NCBI GenBank assembly: GCA_015152475.1
Contig: SUTW01000002.1
Location: forward strand, 173,510 to 237,509
Source of the DNA: Cyanobacteria bacterium SIG30
GTDB taxonomy: Bacteria; Cyanobacteriota; Vampirovibrionia; Gastranaerophilales; Gastranaerophilaceae
Length of the DNA: 64,000 nt
Direction: 5' to 3'
Shown here: positions 25,887 through 34,623 of the stretch, in pieces
Position numbering within the stretch: position 1 is the stretch's first letter
Layout: every line of letters begins with the position of its first letter
Translations under genes and position numbers: made by a program
The notes under the pieces: generated by a model
Seen by the model: only the letters and a program-made list of their open reading frames with translations
The model's database searches: none
What the model was told of the DNA's origin: nothing

Positions 25887-27313
25887 TTGCTACGATTTTG
25901 ATTTTTCCAATAATAGCTTGTTTTTTGCTTTTGTTTATTAAGAATAAATTTTTTGCAAACCTTATGGTAAATCTTTATGCAATTGTTCATTTTGCATTAA
26001 GTTTGTTGCTTGTATTTAATTTGGCAGAAGCGAAATCAATACCTTATTTTGGTATAGATAATTTAAACGGCCTTTTTTTATTGGTTTTATCTTTTATTTT
26101 TTTAATGGTTGCAATATACAACAATGGTTATGTTAAAAACTTTGGGCAGTTGGATAAGAAAATAAATAAATATTCTTTAATGGTTTTAATATTTGTTTTT
26201 TCAATGACTGGTGCAATTCTTGCTCAAAATTTAGGTATTGCTTGGATTTTTATAGAAGCCACAACTTTGTCTAGTGCATATTTGATTTATTTTAATAAAA
26301 CAAAACATTCAATTGAAGCGGCTTGGAAATATGTTTTTATATGTTCAATTGGTATTGCGCTTGCTTTTGTTGGAATTATTTTCTTGAATATAGGACAAGG
26401 AGAATTAAACACTCTTGATTTTACTCAATTATACAAATATGCGAAAAATTTTGACCCATTTTGGTTAAAACTTTCTTTTGTGTTTATGTTGTTTGGTTTT
26501 GGTACAAAAATGGGGCTGGCACCAGTTCATTTTTGGTTGCCAGATGCTCACTCTGAAGCACCTTCACCAATATCTGCACTTTTAAGTGCTACTCTTTTAA
26601 ATTCAGCATTTCTTATAATTATAAGAGTTTTTAAAATTCTAAATATTATGGGGGTTGATGAATGGGCAAAGACAATGCTTTATATTATGGGTATTTTATC
26701 TATATTTGTAACTGCTGTTTTTGTTTATCATATAAAAAATTATAAACGTATGCTTGCTTATTCTTCAATTGAAAATATGGGAATCTTGGCACTTGGAACT
26801 GCAATTGGTGGCGGTGCAATTTATGCAGTTATTTTGCATATTATAGGGCATTCATTAGCCAAGGCTTCTTTTTTCCTTACGTCGGGAAATGTTTTAGAAT
26901 TATTTGAAACAAAAAGAATTAAATCTGTTAAAGGTCTAAACATTGCAGATTCAAAAACTGCATGGCTTTGGATCGTGTCTTTTCTTGGAATATGCGCTTT
27001 TCCAACGTCATTATTGTTTATTAGCGAATTTTTAATTATCAAAACAATGTTTTTAAACAAACAATATATTATTTGTGCTTTATTTGTAATTCTTTTGACA
27101 ATTATACTTTGGGGTATGGGCAGAGTCGTGATTTCTATGAGTTTTGGTAAATTAAGCGATGAAAAGAATGCTTTAATTAAAAATACAAAGAAAAAATTGT
27201 GTTGGGTTATGTATTTACCCCAAATCATAATGCTGATTTTGGTGTTTGTTTTGGGTGTTTATATCCCGCCATTTTTGAATGATATTATAAAATTAACAAT
27301 AACTGGTTTTTAA
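25883..27313 (+). CDS. hyfF: Hyf/Ehr-like complex, second antiporter-type subunit (HyfF/NuoM-like)
   Basis: A 476-residue Mrp/NuoM-type ion translocator. FGFGTKMGLAPVHFWLPDAH, then EAPSPISALLSATLLNSAF and MLAYSSIENMGILALG, are the conserved pumping-core segments. The operon therefore has two antiporter-type subunits (with hyfB), as in Hyf and Ehr complexes rather than the minimal Ech type. The start overlaps hyfE as ATGA; an 11-base gap precedes the large-subunit gene. Confidence 0.88.
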   Translation: MIATILIFPIIACFLLLFIKNKFFANLMVNLYAIVHFALSLLLVFNLAEAKSIPYFGIDNLNGLFLLVLSFIFLMVAIYNNGYVKNFGQLDKKINKYSLMVLIFVFSMTGAILAQNLGIAWIFIEATTLSSAYLIYFNKTKHSIEAAWKYVFICSIGIALAFVGIIFLNIGQGELNTLDFTQLYKYAKNFDPFWLKLSFVFMLFGFGTKMGLAPVHFWLPDAHSEAPSPISALLSATLLNSAFLIIIRVFKILNIMGVDEWAKTMLYIMGILSIFVTAVFVYHIKNYKRMLAYSSIENMGILALGTAIGGGAIYAVILHIIGHSLAKASFFLTSGNVLELFETKRIKSVKGLNIADSKTAWLWIVSFLGICAFPTSLLFISEFLIIKTMFLNKQYIICALFVILLTIILWGMGRVVISMSFGKLSDEKNALIKNTKKKLCWVMYLPQIIMLILVFVLGVYIPPFLNDIIKLTITGF

Positions 27314-27324
27314 GGAATAAAATA

Positions 27325-28791
27325 ATGCGAAATTGGGTTATAACAAAAAATAATGGCAGAATTGATTTAAATAGCATACCAGAATTAACTATTCAGGAAT
27401 TGCGTTTAGAAATTATCAAAATGAACAAAAGAGTTATTGCTTTTTTTGGTCAAAATTGGTCAGATAACAAAGTGAAACTTTTTGTTGTATTGGCTGATGA
27501 TAAAAATGCTGAATTATATGTTTCTTCTGCTTTATTTTTAAATAATGAAAAAACTTATGAATCAATTACGAAAGATATACCATCTTTTCATGTTTTTGAA
27601 AGAGAATTTTATGAACAATTTAATATTGAACCTATTGGACATCCTTGGTTAAAACCTGTTCGTTCACATAAAAAAGATTATGATTTTTTCAAAATGGATG
27701 GAGACGAAATTCATCAAGTTGCAGTAGGACCTATTCATGCTGGCGTTATTGAGCCAGGACATTTTAGATTTATGTGCAATGGGGAAATGGTCTACCATTT
27801 AGAGATTATGCTTGGCTATCAAAACAGGGGAATAGAAAAACTGATTTTGGCAAATCCAACAAATCAACTTGCTGAATCTATATGTGGAGATAGTGTTATT
27901 GGGCACAATTTGGCTTTTTCAAATGTTATTGAATCTCTTAAAGATATAAAAATAACAAAAAGAGCAAGGCTTATAAGAACTTTGGCACTTGAAATGGAGA
28001 GAATTGGAATACACATTGGTGATTTAGGTGCAATTTCTGGTGATATTGCTTACTTGATGGGGGCATCTGTTTTTGGAGCAACTAGAACATTGGTTATAAA
28101 CACTATGCTTGAATTTTCTGGAAGCAGATTTGGCAGAGGACTTGTGAATATTGGTGGTGTTAATTTTGATATTGATGATAAAAAAATTGACAATGCCATT
28201 AAAACTTTGAATAAAGTTGAAAAAGATGTTTCAAGGATGGTTAAAACAATGCTTAAAAGTTCATCTGTTGTTTCAAGGCTTGAAAAAACAGGCGTTGTAA
28301 GTTATGAAAAGGCAAAAGAAATTGGTCTTGTTGGTATGGCAGGAAGGGCTTGTGGCGTTGATTTAGATTCAAGATTCGATTTTATAGATGAAATTTACGA
28401 ATCGCTTAATATTGAAAGAAAAAATATAAAAGCTAAAGGCGATGTTAATTCAAGATTTAAATTGCGTTACAGAGAAATTAAGCAATCAATTTCTATTGCT
28501 ATTAAAATTTTGAATATTTTAAAAACAGATTTTAAAGAAGATGTTATAGTTGATGGCAATTTTGATTATAAAAAAGATTCTTTTGCAATTTCTGTTGTTG
28601 AAGGTTGGAGAGGTGAAATTGTACATATTGGGATTACTGATATGAATTCAAATCTTTCAAGATATAAAATAAAAGATGCTTCATTCAATAATTGGTATGG
28701 TTTAGCTTTGGCTGTTAGAAATAATGGAATTTCTGATTTTCCTTTATGTAATAAAAGCTTTAATTTATCATACTCAGGAAACGATTTATAA
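27325..28791 (+). CDS. hyfG: NiFe-hydrogenase-like large subunit lacking Ni ligands (Ehr type; NuoCD-like)
   Basis: A fusion of a NuoC-like N-terminal domain (residues 1-120) with a NuoD/hydrogenase large-subunit domain, as in HyfG. The first nickel motif, normally CxxC, reads ICGDSVIGH, keeping only Cys187. The C-terminal CxxC is gone: the end reads FNLSYSGNDL, with Ser482 and Gly485 at the expected Cys positions. The protein ends there, with no C-terminal peptide for maturation proteases. It therefore cannot hold a normal NiFe site. This matches energy-converting hydrogenase-related (Ehr) complexes, whose substrate is unknown. It should pass electrons from ferredoxin to an unidentified acceptor while ions are pumped. 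Confidence 0.85.
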   Translation: MRNWVITKNNGRIDLNSIPELTIQELRLEIIKMNKRVIAFFGQNWSDNKVKLFVVLADDKNAELYVSSALFLNNEKTYESITKDIPSFHVFEREFYEQFNIEPIGHPWLKPVRSHKKDYDFFKMDGDEIHQVAVGPIHAGVIEPGHFRFMCNGEMVYHLEIMLGYQNRGIEKLILANPTNQLAESICGDSVIGHNLAFSNVIESLKDIKITKRARLIRTLALEMERIGIHIGDLGAISGDIAYLMGASVFGATRTLVINTMLEFSGSRFGRGLVNIGGVNFDIDDKKIDNAIKTLNKVEKDVSRMVKTMLKSSSVVSRLEKTGVVSYEKAKEIGLVGMAGRACGVDLDSRFDFIDEIYESLNIERKNIKAKGDVNSRFKLRYREIKQSISIAIKILNILKTDFKEDVIVDGNFDYKKDSFAISVVEGWRGEIVHIGITDMNSNLSRYKIKDASFNNWYGLALAVRNNGISDFPLCNKSFNLSYSGNDL

Positions 28792-28801
28792 GGATTAAAA
28801 T

Positions 28802-29557
28802 ATGTTTGAAACAATAAAATCAAGGTTTTATCAAGGACAACAATTTATAAAAGATATCAAAAATGCGCCAATGCGTGAACAATTTAGAGGTTTTCCAATT
28901 TTAGATAACGCAAATTGTAATAATTGTTCTAAATGTTTAAGTGTTTGTCCAACTAATGCCTTAAAATTAAATCCTATAACAATAGACATGGGGAAATGCA
29001 CTTTTTGTGGTGCTTGTAAAAATATATGTAAAACAAATGCAATAGACTTTTCTAATTTTTATAAACTTGCGTCAACTGACCGCGAAAAACTTTTGATAAC
29101 AGAAGATATCAACAACAATGATTTTTCAAACACAGCTATTATTGTCAAAAAAGAAATAAAAAGAATTTTTTCAAAATCATTAAAACTCAGACAAGTTTCA
29201 GCTGGTGGTTGTAATGGTTGCGAATTGGAATTAAACGCCTGCTCAAATGTAAATTTTGATATGGGCAGGTTCGGGATTGATTTTGTTGCTTCTCCTCGTC
29301 ACGCAGATGGGATCGTGATAACAGGCCCAATCACAGAAAATATGGCCTATGCCCTTGAAGATTGTTATAAATCAATACCAGATCCAAAAATTGTTATACT
29401 TTGTGGTGCTTGTGCGATATCTGGCGGAGTTTTTCAGGGTAGCGAAAATCTGAATCGCGAATTTTTAGAAAAATATCCAATAGATTTATATATTCCCGGT
29501 TGTCCGGTTCATCCTTTAACCTTTATTAATGCAGTTTTAAGCTTTGTTGGCAGATAA
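28802..29557 (+). CDS. ferredoxin plus NuoB-like small-subunit fusion (HyfH-HyfI)
   Basis: Residues 30-80 hold two [4Fe-4S] motifs, CNNCSKCLSVCP and CTFCGACKNICK, as in HyfH/NuoI. Residues from about 135 hold the small subunit with GGCNGCELELNAC, LCGACAISGG and IPGCPVHP, which together keep the four Cys for the proximal [4Fe-4S] cluster. In E. coli Hyf these are separate genes (hyfH, hyfI); here they are one 251-residue chain. The electron path from ferredoxin to the large subunit is intact, unlike the nickel site. It is the last gene of the operon, with a ten-base gap after hyfG. Confidence 0.88.
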   Translation: MFETIKSRFYQGQQFIKDIKNAPMREQFRGFPILDNANCNNCSKCLSVCPTNALKLNPITIDMGKCTFCGACKNICKTNAIDFSNFYKLASTDREKLLITEDINNNDFSNTAIIVKKEIKRIFSKSLKLRQVSAGGCNGCELELNACSNVNFDMGRFGIDFVASPRHADGIVITGPITENMAYALEDCYKSIPDPKIVILCGACAISGGVFQGSENLNREFLEKYPIDLYIPGCPVHPLTFINAVLSFVGR

Positions 29558-29673
29558 ATTATTTAAGAGACATATCAAAATGTTTAGTATTGTAACGTTT
29601 TAACTGTTTTCCATTAAGTTTTTGCGAATTTTGTCGATTTTTATATAGGTATTTGTATAAATGAAGGTCGGCA

Positions 29674-32600
29674 GTGGAAATCTCTAACAGATTTATCATA
29701 CAAAATAAAGATATATTTAAAATTAATCCAAAGCAAGCTAAGCAAAATTATAAAGTTTCGTTTGGCAATAATTCTGAGGGTTTTTGGCCAGATGATAGTT
29801 TGGCAAAAGCAAAAATTGCGCTTGATAGAATTAATGAAAAACCTTTGTCTTTTGAAGAAAGAATGGAAATACTTCATTCAAAAACGCTAGGGGAAGAAGT
29901 TATTTCAAAAATTATGAGCTTTGATGATAAAGAATTTAAAGAAATCATTTCTTATATTGATATGGGAATGACTTATAATGAAGCAGAAGCTTTTTTTAGT
30001 TATCACAAAGGAAGCGATAGAGGATCGAAAATTTTAGATCTTTTAAAAAGTGGTGCAAAATATTCTTATGCAGTTGGTATTATTGAGAAAGAGAAATTCG
30101 ATAATGAAAAAATAAAAACATTTAAAAAAGCCAAATTTGATTTTTCTGATGAGCCTAAATTTTTCAAAATTTTTGAAAAAGACGTGGATAGAATTTTTCA
30201 AAATGAAGACAAATATAAAATATTTTGTAAATTATTAGAAAAAGGAATTAATGGGAATATTGCAATATTAATGACGGAATTGAATCCTGAAAGTTTTCAA
30301 AAGATTGAAGAGATTGTAGATAATAAAGAAATTGAGTTTCCTGTTGATACCAAATGTATGTATGCCATGCATTCTTTTTCAGCTAATGAAATTAAAAAAG
30401 TTGGCGAACTTTGCAAACAATTTAATTTAGATAAAAACGATTTTAAAAACTGGATTCAAATAAATAGAAGAAGAGATTTAGATGAAACGCAAAAACTTCT
30501 TGAAATGAATGTTCCGTTTGATGTTTTGCCAATGGAAATTCTTCTTGATGACGATAAAATAAAAGATGCTGTTAGATTCGCAAATGAAAATAAGGTTAGT
30601 TTATCTCCTGTTATAACAATCATGCAAAGAGATGAACTCGGCGATGTTGAAAAAGAAAAAAGTTTAGAATATTTTAAAAATGAAGCAATTGATGAAAAGT
30701 TTTCAATGCAACTTGCTAGATATGATGATAAAATTGCCCTTGAAACTATTGAATATGTAAATAAAGGCTTAGATTATAATTCAGCTATTATTTTGGCAAG
30801 TTATGATTTAAAACCTGAAGAAAAAGAAGTAATTTTAAAATTTATACTTGATGGGTTATTTAAACATGTTCCAGACGCAGACAATTTTTTAAAAGTAGAT
30901 ATTGATAAAAAAATAAAGGATAAGGCATTAGAGCTTATTAAACTTGGTGCCTGCATACCATTTGCACTAACATGTGGCGCTTCTGAAGAAGCTTATCAAG
31001 AGGCTTTGGATTTGATAGAATCTGGTGCTTGTGAAGATTTAGATGGTATTTATCCATATAATGCAGATGATTTTTTGTCGCAAGCAAAATTGATTAGATT
31101 AGGTGTTCCAAAAGCTGATTTGTCTATGTTCCCATGCATTTATGATGAAACACATAAAGAACTTATGGAAAGAGGTATTTCATTTGAAACGATTAAAAAA
31201 ATTCAAGAGGAAAAATTACCATTGATTAACTCAGAGGTTGTGAAAGACCTTGTAAAAAATGGTATTGATTATGAAATTGCCTGTAAAATATATGAAGTTT
31301 TGCCCGAATTACCGTTTGGAATTGAAACAATTAATAAGGTTATAGGGGATAATTTACCTTTTGAAAAAATCATAAAACTTGCACAAATTCAAAAAGAAAA
31401 ACAAGTTTTTAAAAAAGAAGATATCAAACTTGTTCAGGCTTTTGCACAAAGAATGGATAAATTTGAAGATTTTGATGTAATTTATAAGCTTGGTTTCTTT
31501 AACAAAAAAGCCCTAGACAATTTTGATGAAATTACAAAAAGAGGTGTTGATAAGAAAAAGGGAGTCGAAATTTTAGCTTTATCACAAATTGATTTTAAAA
31601 ATACTAGAGAAATAGATAGAGCTTGTGAACTTTTAAAAAGAGGTATTAAAAGCCAATATATTCCTTATTTTATTAGTGATGATAATGAATTTTTAAGAGC
31701 GTTAAATGATAAAACTAATTTTGGTGTAGTCTATGGCAGTAATATTGGTTCAATATACATGGCAAAATTTGCAAAGGATGGTTTGAAATTAGATGATATA
31801 AAGTTAATTTGCTCAAAATATTCATATAATCAAGAAACGCTTCAGCTTCTTGATAGATATTTAACTAAAGGACATGATTTGGAAACTGCTATAAGTATTG
31901 CAAATTATCCTGTTTATTATAATTCGGGTACAATAGAACAGGAATTAATAGATAAGCTGGATTTTGTTTCGGATGCAATTTTAAGTGGCTGTACTTATGA
32001 ATTTATGTCAAAAATTTGCGGAGATAAAAATAAAATTACTAAATTTAAAAATCTTATAAAAGATGGCATTAAACCTGTTGTTGCAGAAAAAATTGTTGTT
32101 TTGGAAATTGATAAAAATGATAAGAAACAAATTGATAGAGTAGAAAAAATTGTCAATTTGAATTTAAACGAAGAATTTAAAAAAAATAATCCGAATCCAT
32201 TAATGCATGATTTTTTGGATGAACTTTTCGATTTTAAAAATTATGATATACATTGTTTTAAAGCATTAATGGATGCAAATATAAGTGTTGAAAACATTGT
32301 TAAAAGTGCAAGGATTTTTGTAAAATCGCCATTTAAGCAAGCAATGAAACATCCAAATTTATATTTAAGCGATATTCCATTTGAAGATACTGAAAAGATA
32401 AATGGTGAATACCCAAAAGTTTCGGCAGAAAGAATGGAAAAATACCAATGCAAAATGATGGATTTTTTCCAAAGAAAAATAACAAAGATTTTGCGCGCAC
32501 TTCAATATTTAGATGTTGATACATTTAATCAAATGATGGATAAAAGAACATCTATTTTTGGAGAACAGTTGGAAATGCTTAATCGAATGGATAATGAGCA

Positions 32601-33843
32601 TTATGAGCTTGTTTCAAAAATTATTAAGTGCCGAAAAGACGATGGTAAGCTGTTGAGCGCAAAAGAAAAAATTGATCTTTCAAAATTGGTTTTTTATCAT
32701 CAACTTGGCTATCTTGATGTTGATTATCTTGAAAAACTTGTTGAAGACGGAAAAATCAATATCAACACAATTAATAATACTGTATTTGAAAAAATGATTG
32801 ATGTTATAGGAATTCCGCCAGAACAAATAAAAGATATTCCAGAAGCAAAACTTGAATTTGATAAAGATTATATGCATCTTCTTTTGAGAACTCAAACAAG
32901 TGCTGACTTTTTATTGTCTTTAGGACAGGCAAGAACACAGGAAGATCTAAAAAGTATTAGAAAAGAACTGGTTGAACTATTGGAATTACCTGATGAAGAT
33001 ATTATTCATAACGGTTTAACGCGTGAAGGTTGTAAACGACTTTTGGATTTAGTTGATCGTATGCCCGAAATGGCAGAAAAAGATATTTACAGGGAATTTG
33101 TAAAAATTTCTCCTTTTGCACACGTTGACTGTTCGCCTCAGGATGTTGCAAAACTAGCAATTTTAAATGATTTCAAAGATTATATTGTTAATGGGGATAG
33201 CAAATTTGCTCTAGACAATTCTAAAACTAAAGAAAAATTTGAAGAATTGGGTTTAAATTATTCAAATTGGTTAAATTATAATGAAGAAATAGGACTTAAA
33301 TTAAATGACAGACAATATAACATTAAAATGTGGGATAGGAACCCTCAAAAAGATTTATTTATGGGTAATAGAACTTCTTGTTGCACGGCTGTAATTGATG
33401 GTGCGAATGGAAAAGCTACTCCGATATATCTTGTGAATACAGCATTTAATGTTGTTCAAATTCAAGATGAAAATGGAAATATTGTCGGGATGTCCAGAAT
33501 TTTTGTTTCCAAAATTGATGAAAAACCTTCAATTGTGATTGAAAATATTGAATTAAATAATGCATTTTTGAAAAATAAAACCGAAGAACAGCTAGTGCTT
33601 ATCAGAGATAAAATGTTTGATTATATAAAAGGAGTTGCAAAAAAACTTTCTTGCAAAGACGATGTAAAGGTTTATTTTTCTAAGAATTATACTCATGTGC
33701 CTGTTGATAATTATACTTCTCAAAACAAAAATGTTGAATTTGTGGGCGATATTTCAAGTGATACAATTTATCTTAACTGTAAACCTGGTTGGATTGAACC
33801 AAAGAAATTGAAAGATGAGCAATGCGTATTATATGAAGTGTAA
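29674..33843 (+). CDS. giant lineage protein: helical repeat solenoid with conserved C-terminal domain
   Basis: 1389 residues from a GTG at 29674 with GAAGG ten bases upstream. Near the N-terminus is KVSFGNNSEG, the tag motif found on other proteins here. Residues of about 75 to 900 are built of degenerate helical units of 35-40 residues with recurring phrases such as LIKLGACIPFALTCG, LIRLGVPKADLS, LMERGISFETIKKI and LVKNGIDYEIACKI. The last 190 residues form a different domain with MGNRTSCCTAVIDG and YLVNTAFNVVQIQDENG, which I do not recognise. There is no signal peptide. A solenoid of this size suggests protein binding or an effector. It is transcribed alone, 116 bases after the Hyf/Ehr operon. 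Confidence 0.7.
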   Translation: MEISNRFIIQNKDIFKINPKQAKQNYKVSFGNNSEGFWPDDSLAKAKIALDRINEKPLSFEERMEILHSKTLGEEVISKIMSFDDKEFKEIISYIDMGMTYNEAEAFFSYHKGSDRGSKILDLLKSGAKYSYAVGIIEKEKFDNEKIKTFKKAKFDFSDEPKFFKIFEKDVDRIFQNEDKYKIFCKLLEKGINGNIAILMTELNPESFQKIEEIVDNKEIEFPVDTKCMYAMHSFSANEIKKVGELCKQFNLDKNDFKNWIQINRRRDLDETQKLLEMNVPFDVLPMEILLDDDKIKDAVRFANENKVSLSPVITIMQRDELGDVEKEKSLEYFKNEAIDEKFSMQLARYDDKIALETIEYVNKGLDYNSAIILASYDLKPEEKEVILKFILDGLFKHVPDADNFLKVDIDKKIKDKALELIKLGACIPFALTCGASEEAYQEALDLIESGACEDLDGIYPYNADDFLSQAKLIRLGVPKADLSMFPCIYDETHKELMERGISFETIKKIQEEKLPLINSEVVKDLVKNGIDYEIACKIYEVLPELPFGIETINKVIGDNLPFEKIIKLAQIQKEKQVFKKEDIKLVQAFAQRMDKFEDFDVIYKLGFFNKKALDNFDEITKRGVDKKKGVEILALSQIDFKNTREIDRACELLKRGIKSQYIPYFISDDNEFLRALNDKTNFGVVYGSNIGSIYMAKFAKDGLKLDDIKLICSKYSYNQETLQLLDRYLTKGHDLETAISIANYPVYYNSGTIEQELIDKLDFVSDAILSGCTYEFMSKICGDKNKITKFKNLIKDGIKPVVAEKIVVLEIDKNDKKQIDRVEKIVNLNLNEEFKKNNPNPLMHDFLDELFDFKNYDIHCFKALMDANISVENIVKSARIFVKSPFKQAMKHPNLYLSDIPFEDTEKINGEYPKVSAERMEKYQCKMMDFFQRKITKILRALQYLDVDTFNQMMDKRTSIFGEQLEMLNRMDNEHYELVSKIIKCRKDDGKLLSAKEKIDLSKLVFYHQLGYLDVDYLEKLVEDGKININTINNTVFEKMIDVIGIPPEQIKDIPEAKLEFDKDYMHLLLRTQTSADFLLSLGQARTQEDLKSIRKELVELLELPDEDIIHNGLTREGCKRLLDLVDRMPEMAEKDIYREFVKISPFAHVDCSPQDVAKLAILNDFKDYIVNGDSKFALDNSKTKEKFEELGLNYSNWLNYNEEIGLKLNDRQYNIKMWDRNPQKDLFMGNRTSCCTAVIDGANGKATPIYLVNTAFNVVQIQDENGNIVGMSRIFVSKIDEKPSIVIENIELNNAFLKNKTEEQLVLIRDKMFDYIKGVAKKLSCKDDVKVYFSKNYTHVPVDNYTSQNKNVEFVGDISSDTIYLNCKPGWIEPKKLKDEQCVLYEV

Positions 33844-33955
33844 TTTTTATAAATAATTATTTTTATATTACGGTTTTGTAATATTTTTTAAAAAATAAGC
33901 AACTATTATGCTTTAGAGCTTTTCTTAATTCATAAATAAAAAGGAAAGGTTTATT

Positions 33956-34399
33956 ATGCAAATTCAATCTACAAATCTTGGATTTAAAGGAAGTGTTGCA
34001 AGACAAGCTTATTATCAGCCAAATCCAAAAACTGGTGTAACGGGTTATGAAGAAAGAAGCTTTGAAGAAATGATTAAAAGCTATGATGATGCAATTGAAG
34101 CAATAAAACAAAAAAAGAAAATGGCAATTGAGCTTGATAAATTTATGAGAGAAGATAATGAAGTTCAAAAATTAATCAAACAACTTCCAAAAAATGAATA
34201 TATTAGCGTGAATAATTTTATTGAACCAGATAATTATCAAAAATTTACGCTAAAACCACTTAAACTAGATACAATGGGGTGGGACCAAGATGGTTTTAGA
34301 CTGGAAAAAAGAGCACTTAACGAAAATGGCGAAATTGATAAAGAAGGCATACTAAAATGGCTTCAAAAAACAATTAGTTATTATGGAACAGGCGAATAA
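33956..34399 (+). CDS. small lineage protein with N-terminal FKG tag, 147 aa
   Basis: MQIQSTNLGFKGSVARQAYY gives the clearest example of the short N-terminal tag. The remainder is soluble and charged, with a predicted helix rich in Lys/Glu (about residues 38-70). Strong AAAGGAAAGG ribosome site. It sits after the giant solenoid gene with its own upstream region and is closed by a good terminator. I do not recognise a family. Confidence 0.68.
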   Translation: MQIQSTNLGFKGSVARQAYYQPNPKTGVTGYEERSFEEMIKSYDDAIEAIKQKKKMAIELDKFMREDNEVQKLIKQLPKNEYISVNNFIEPDNYQKFTLKPLKLDTMGWDQDGFRLEKRALNENGEIDKEGILKWLQKTISYYGTGE

Positions 34400-34424
34400 T
34401 TAAGTAAATATTTATAATATTTAA

Positions 34425-34455
34425 AAAACCCACCAAGGTTAATCTGGTGGGTTTT
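34425..34455 (+). terminator. terminator between the 147-aa gene and tRNA-Ser
   Basis: AAAACCCACCA and TGGTGGGTTTT form a perfect 11-bp stem; it may serve both strands because the convergent tRNA-Ser ends at 34460. Confidence 0.85.
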
Positions 34456-34459
34456 AATT

Positions 34460-34546
34460 CGGAGAGGGCGGGATTCGAACCCGCGGTGGAGTCGCCCCCA
34501 CACAGACGTTCCAGGTCTGCACCTTAAACCACTCGGACACCTCTCC
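34460..34546 (-). tRNA. tRNA-Ser (GGA)
   Basis: Acceptor GGAGAGG/CCTCTCC with discriminator G; anticodon stem CAGAC/GTCTG around CTGGAAC, anticodon GGA; a long variable arm (TGGGGGCGACTCCACC region) marks a class II tRNA; T-arm GCGGGTTCGAATCCCGC. CCA is not encoded. Confidence 0.95.
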
Positions 34547-34623
34547 TTGTTTTGTAAATATTATCATAAAAATAGCAAAAAATATTCTTTATAAGTTTAA
34601 TATTTCATGTTAGGAGAAAAAAT

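Noticed and set aside
27325..28791. Catalytic NiFe hydrogenase large subunit
   Set aside because: Three of the four Ni-ligand cysteines are missing and there is no C-terminal maturation peptide.
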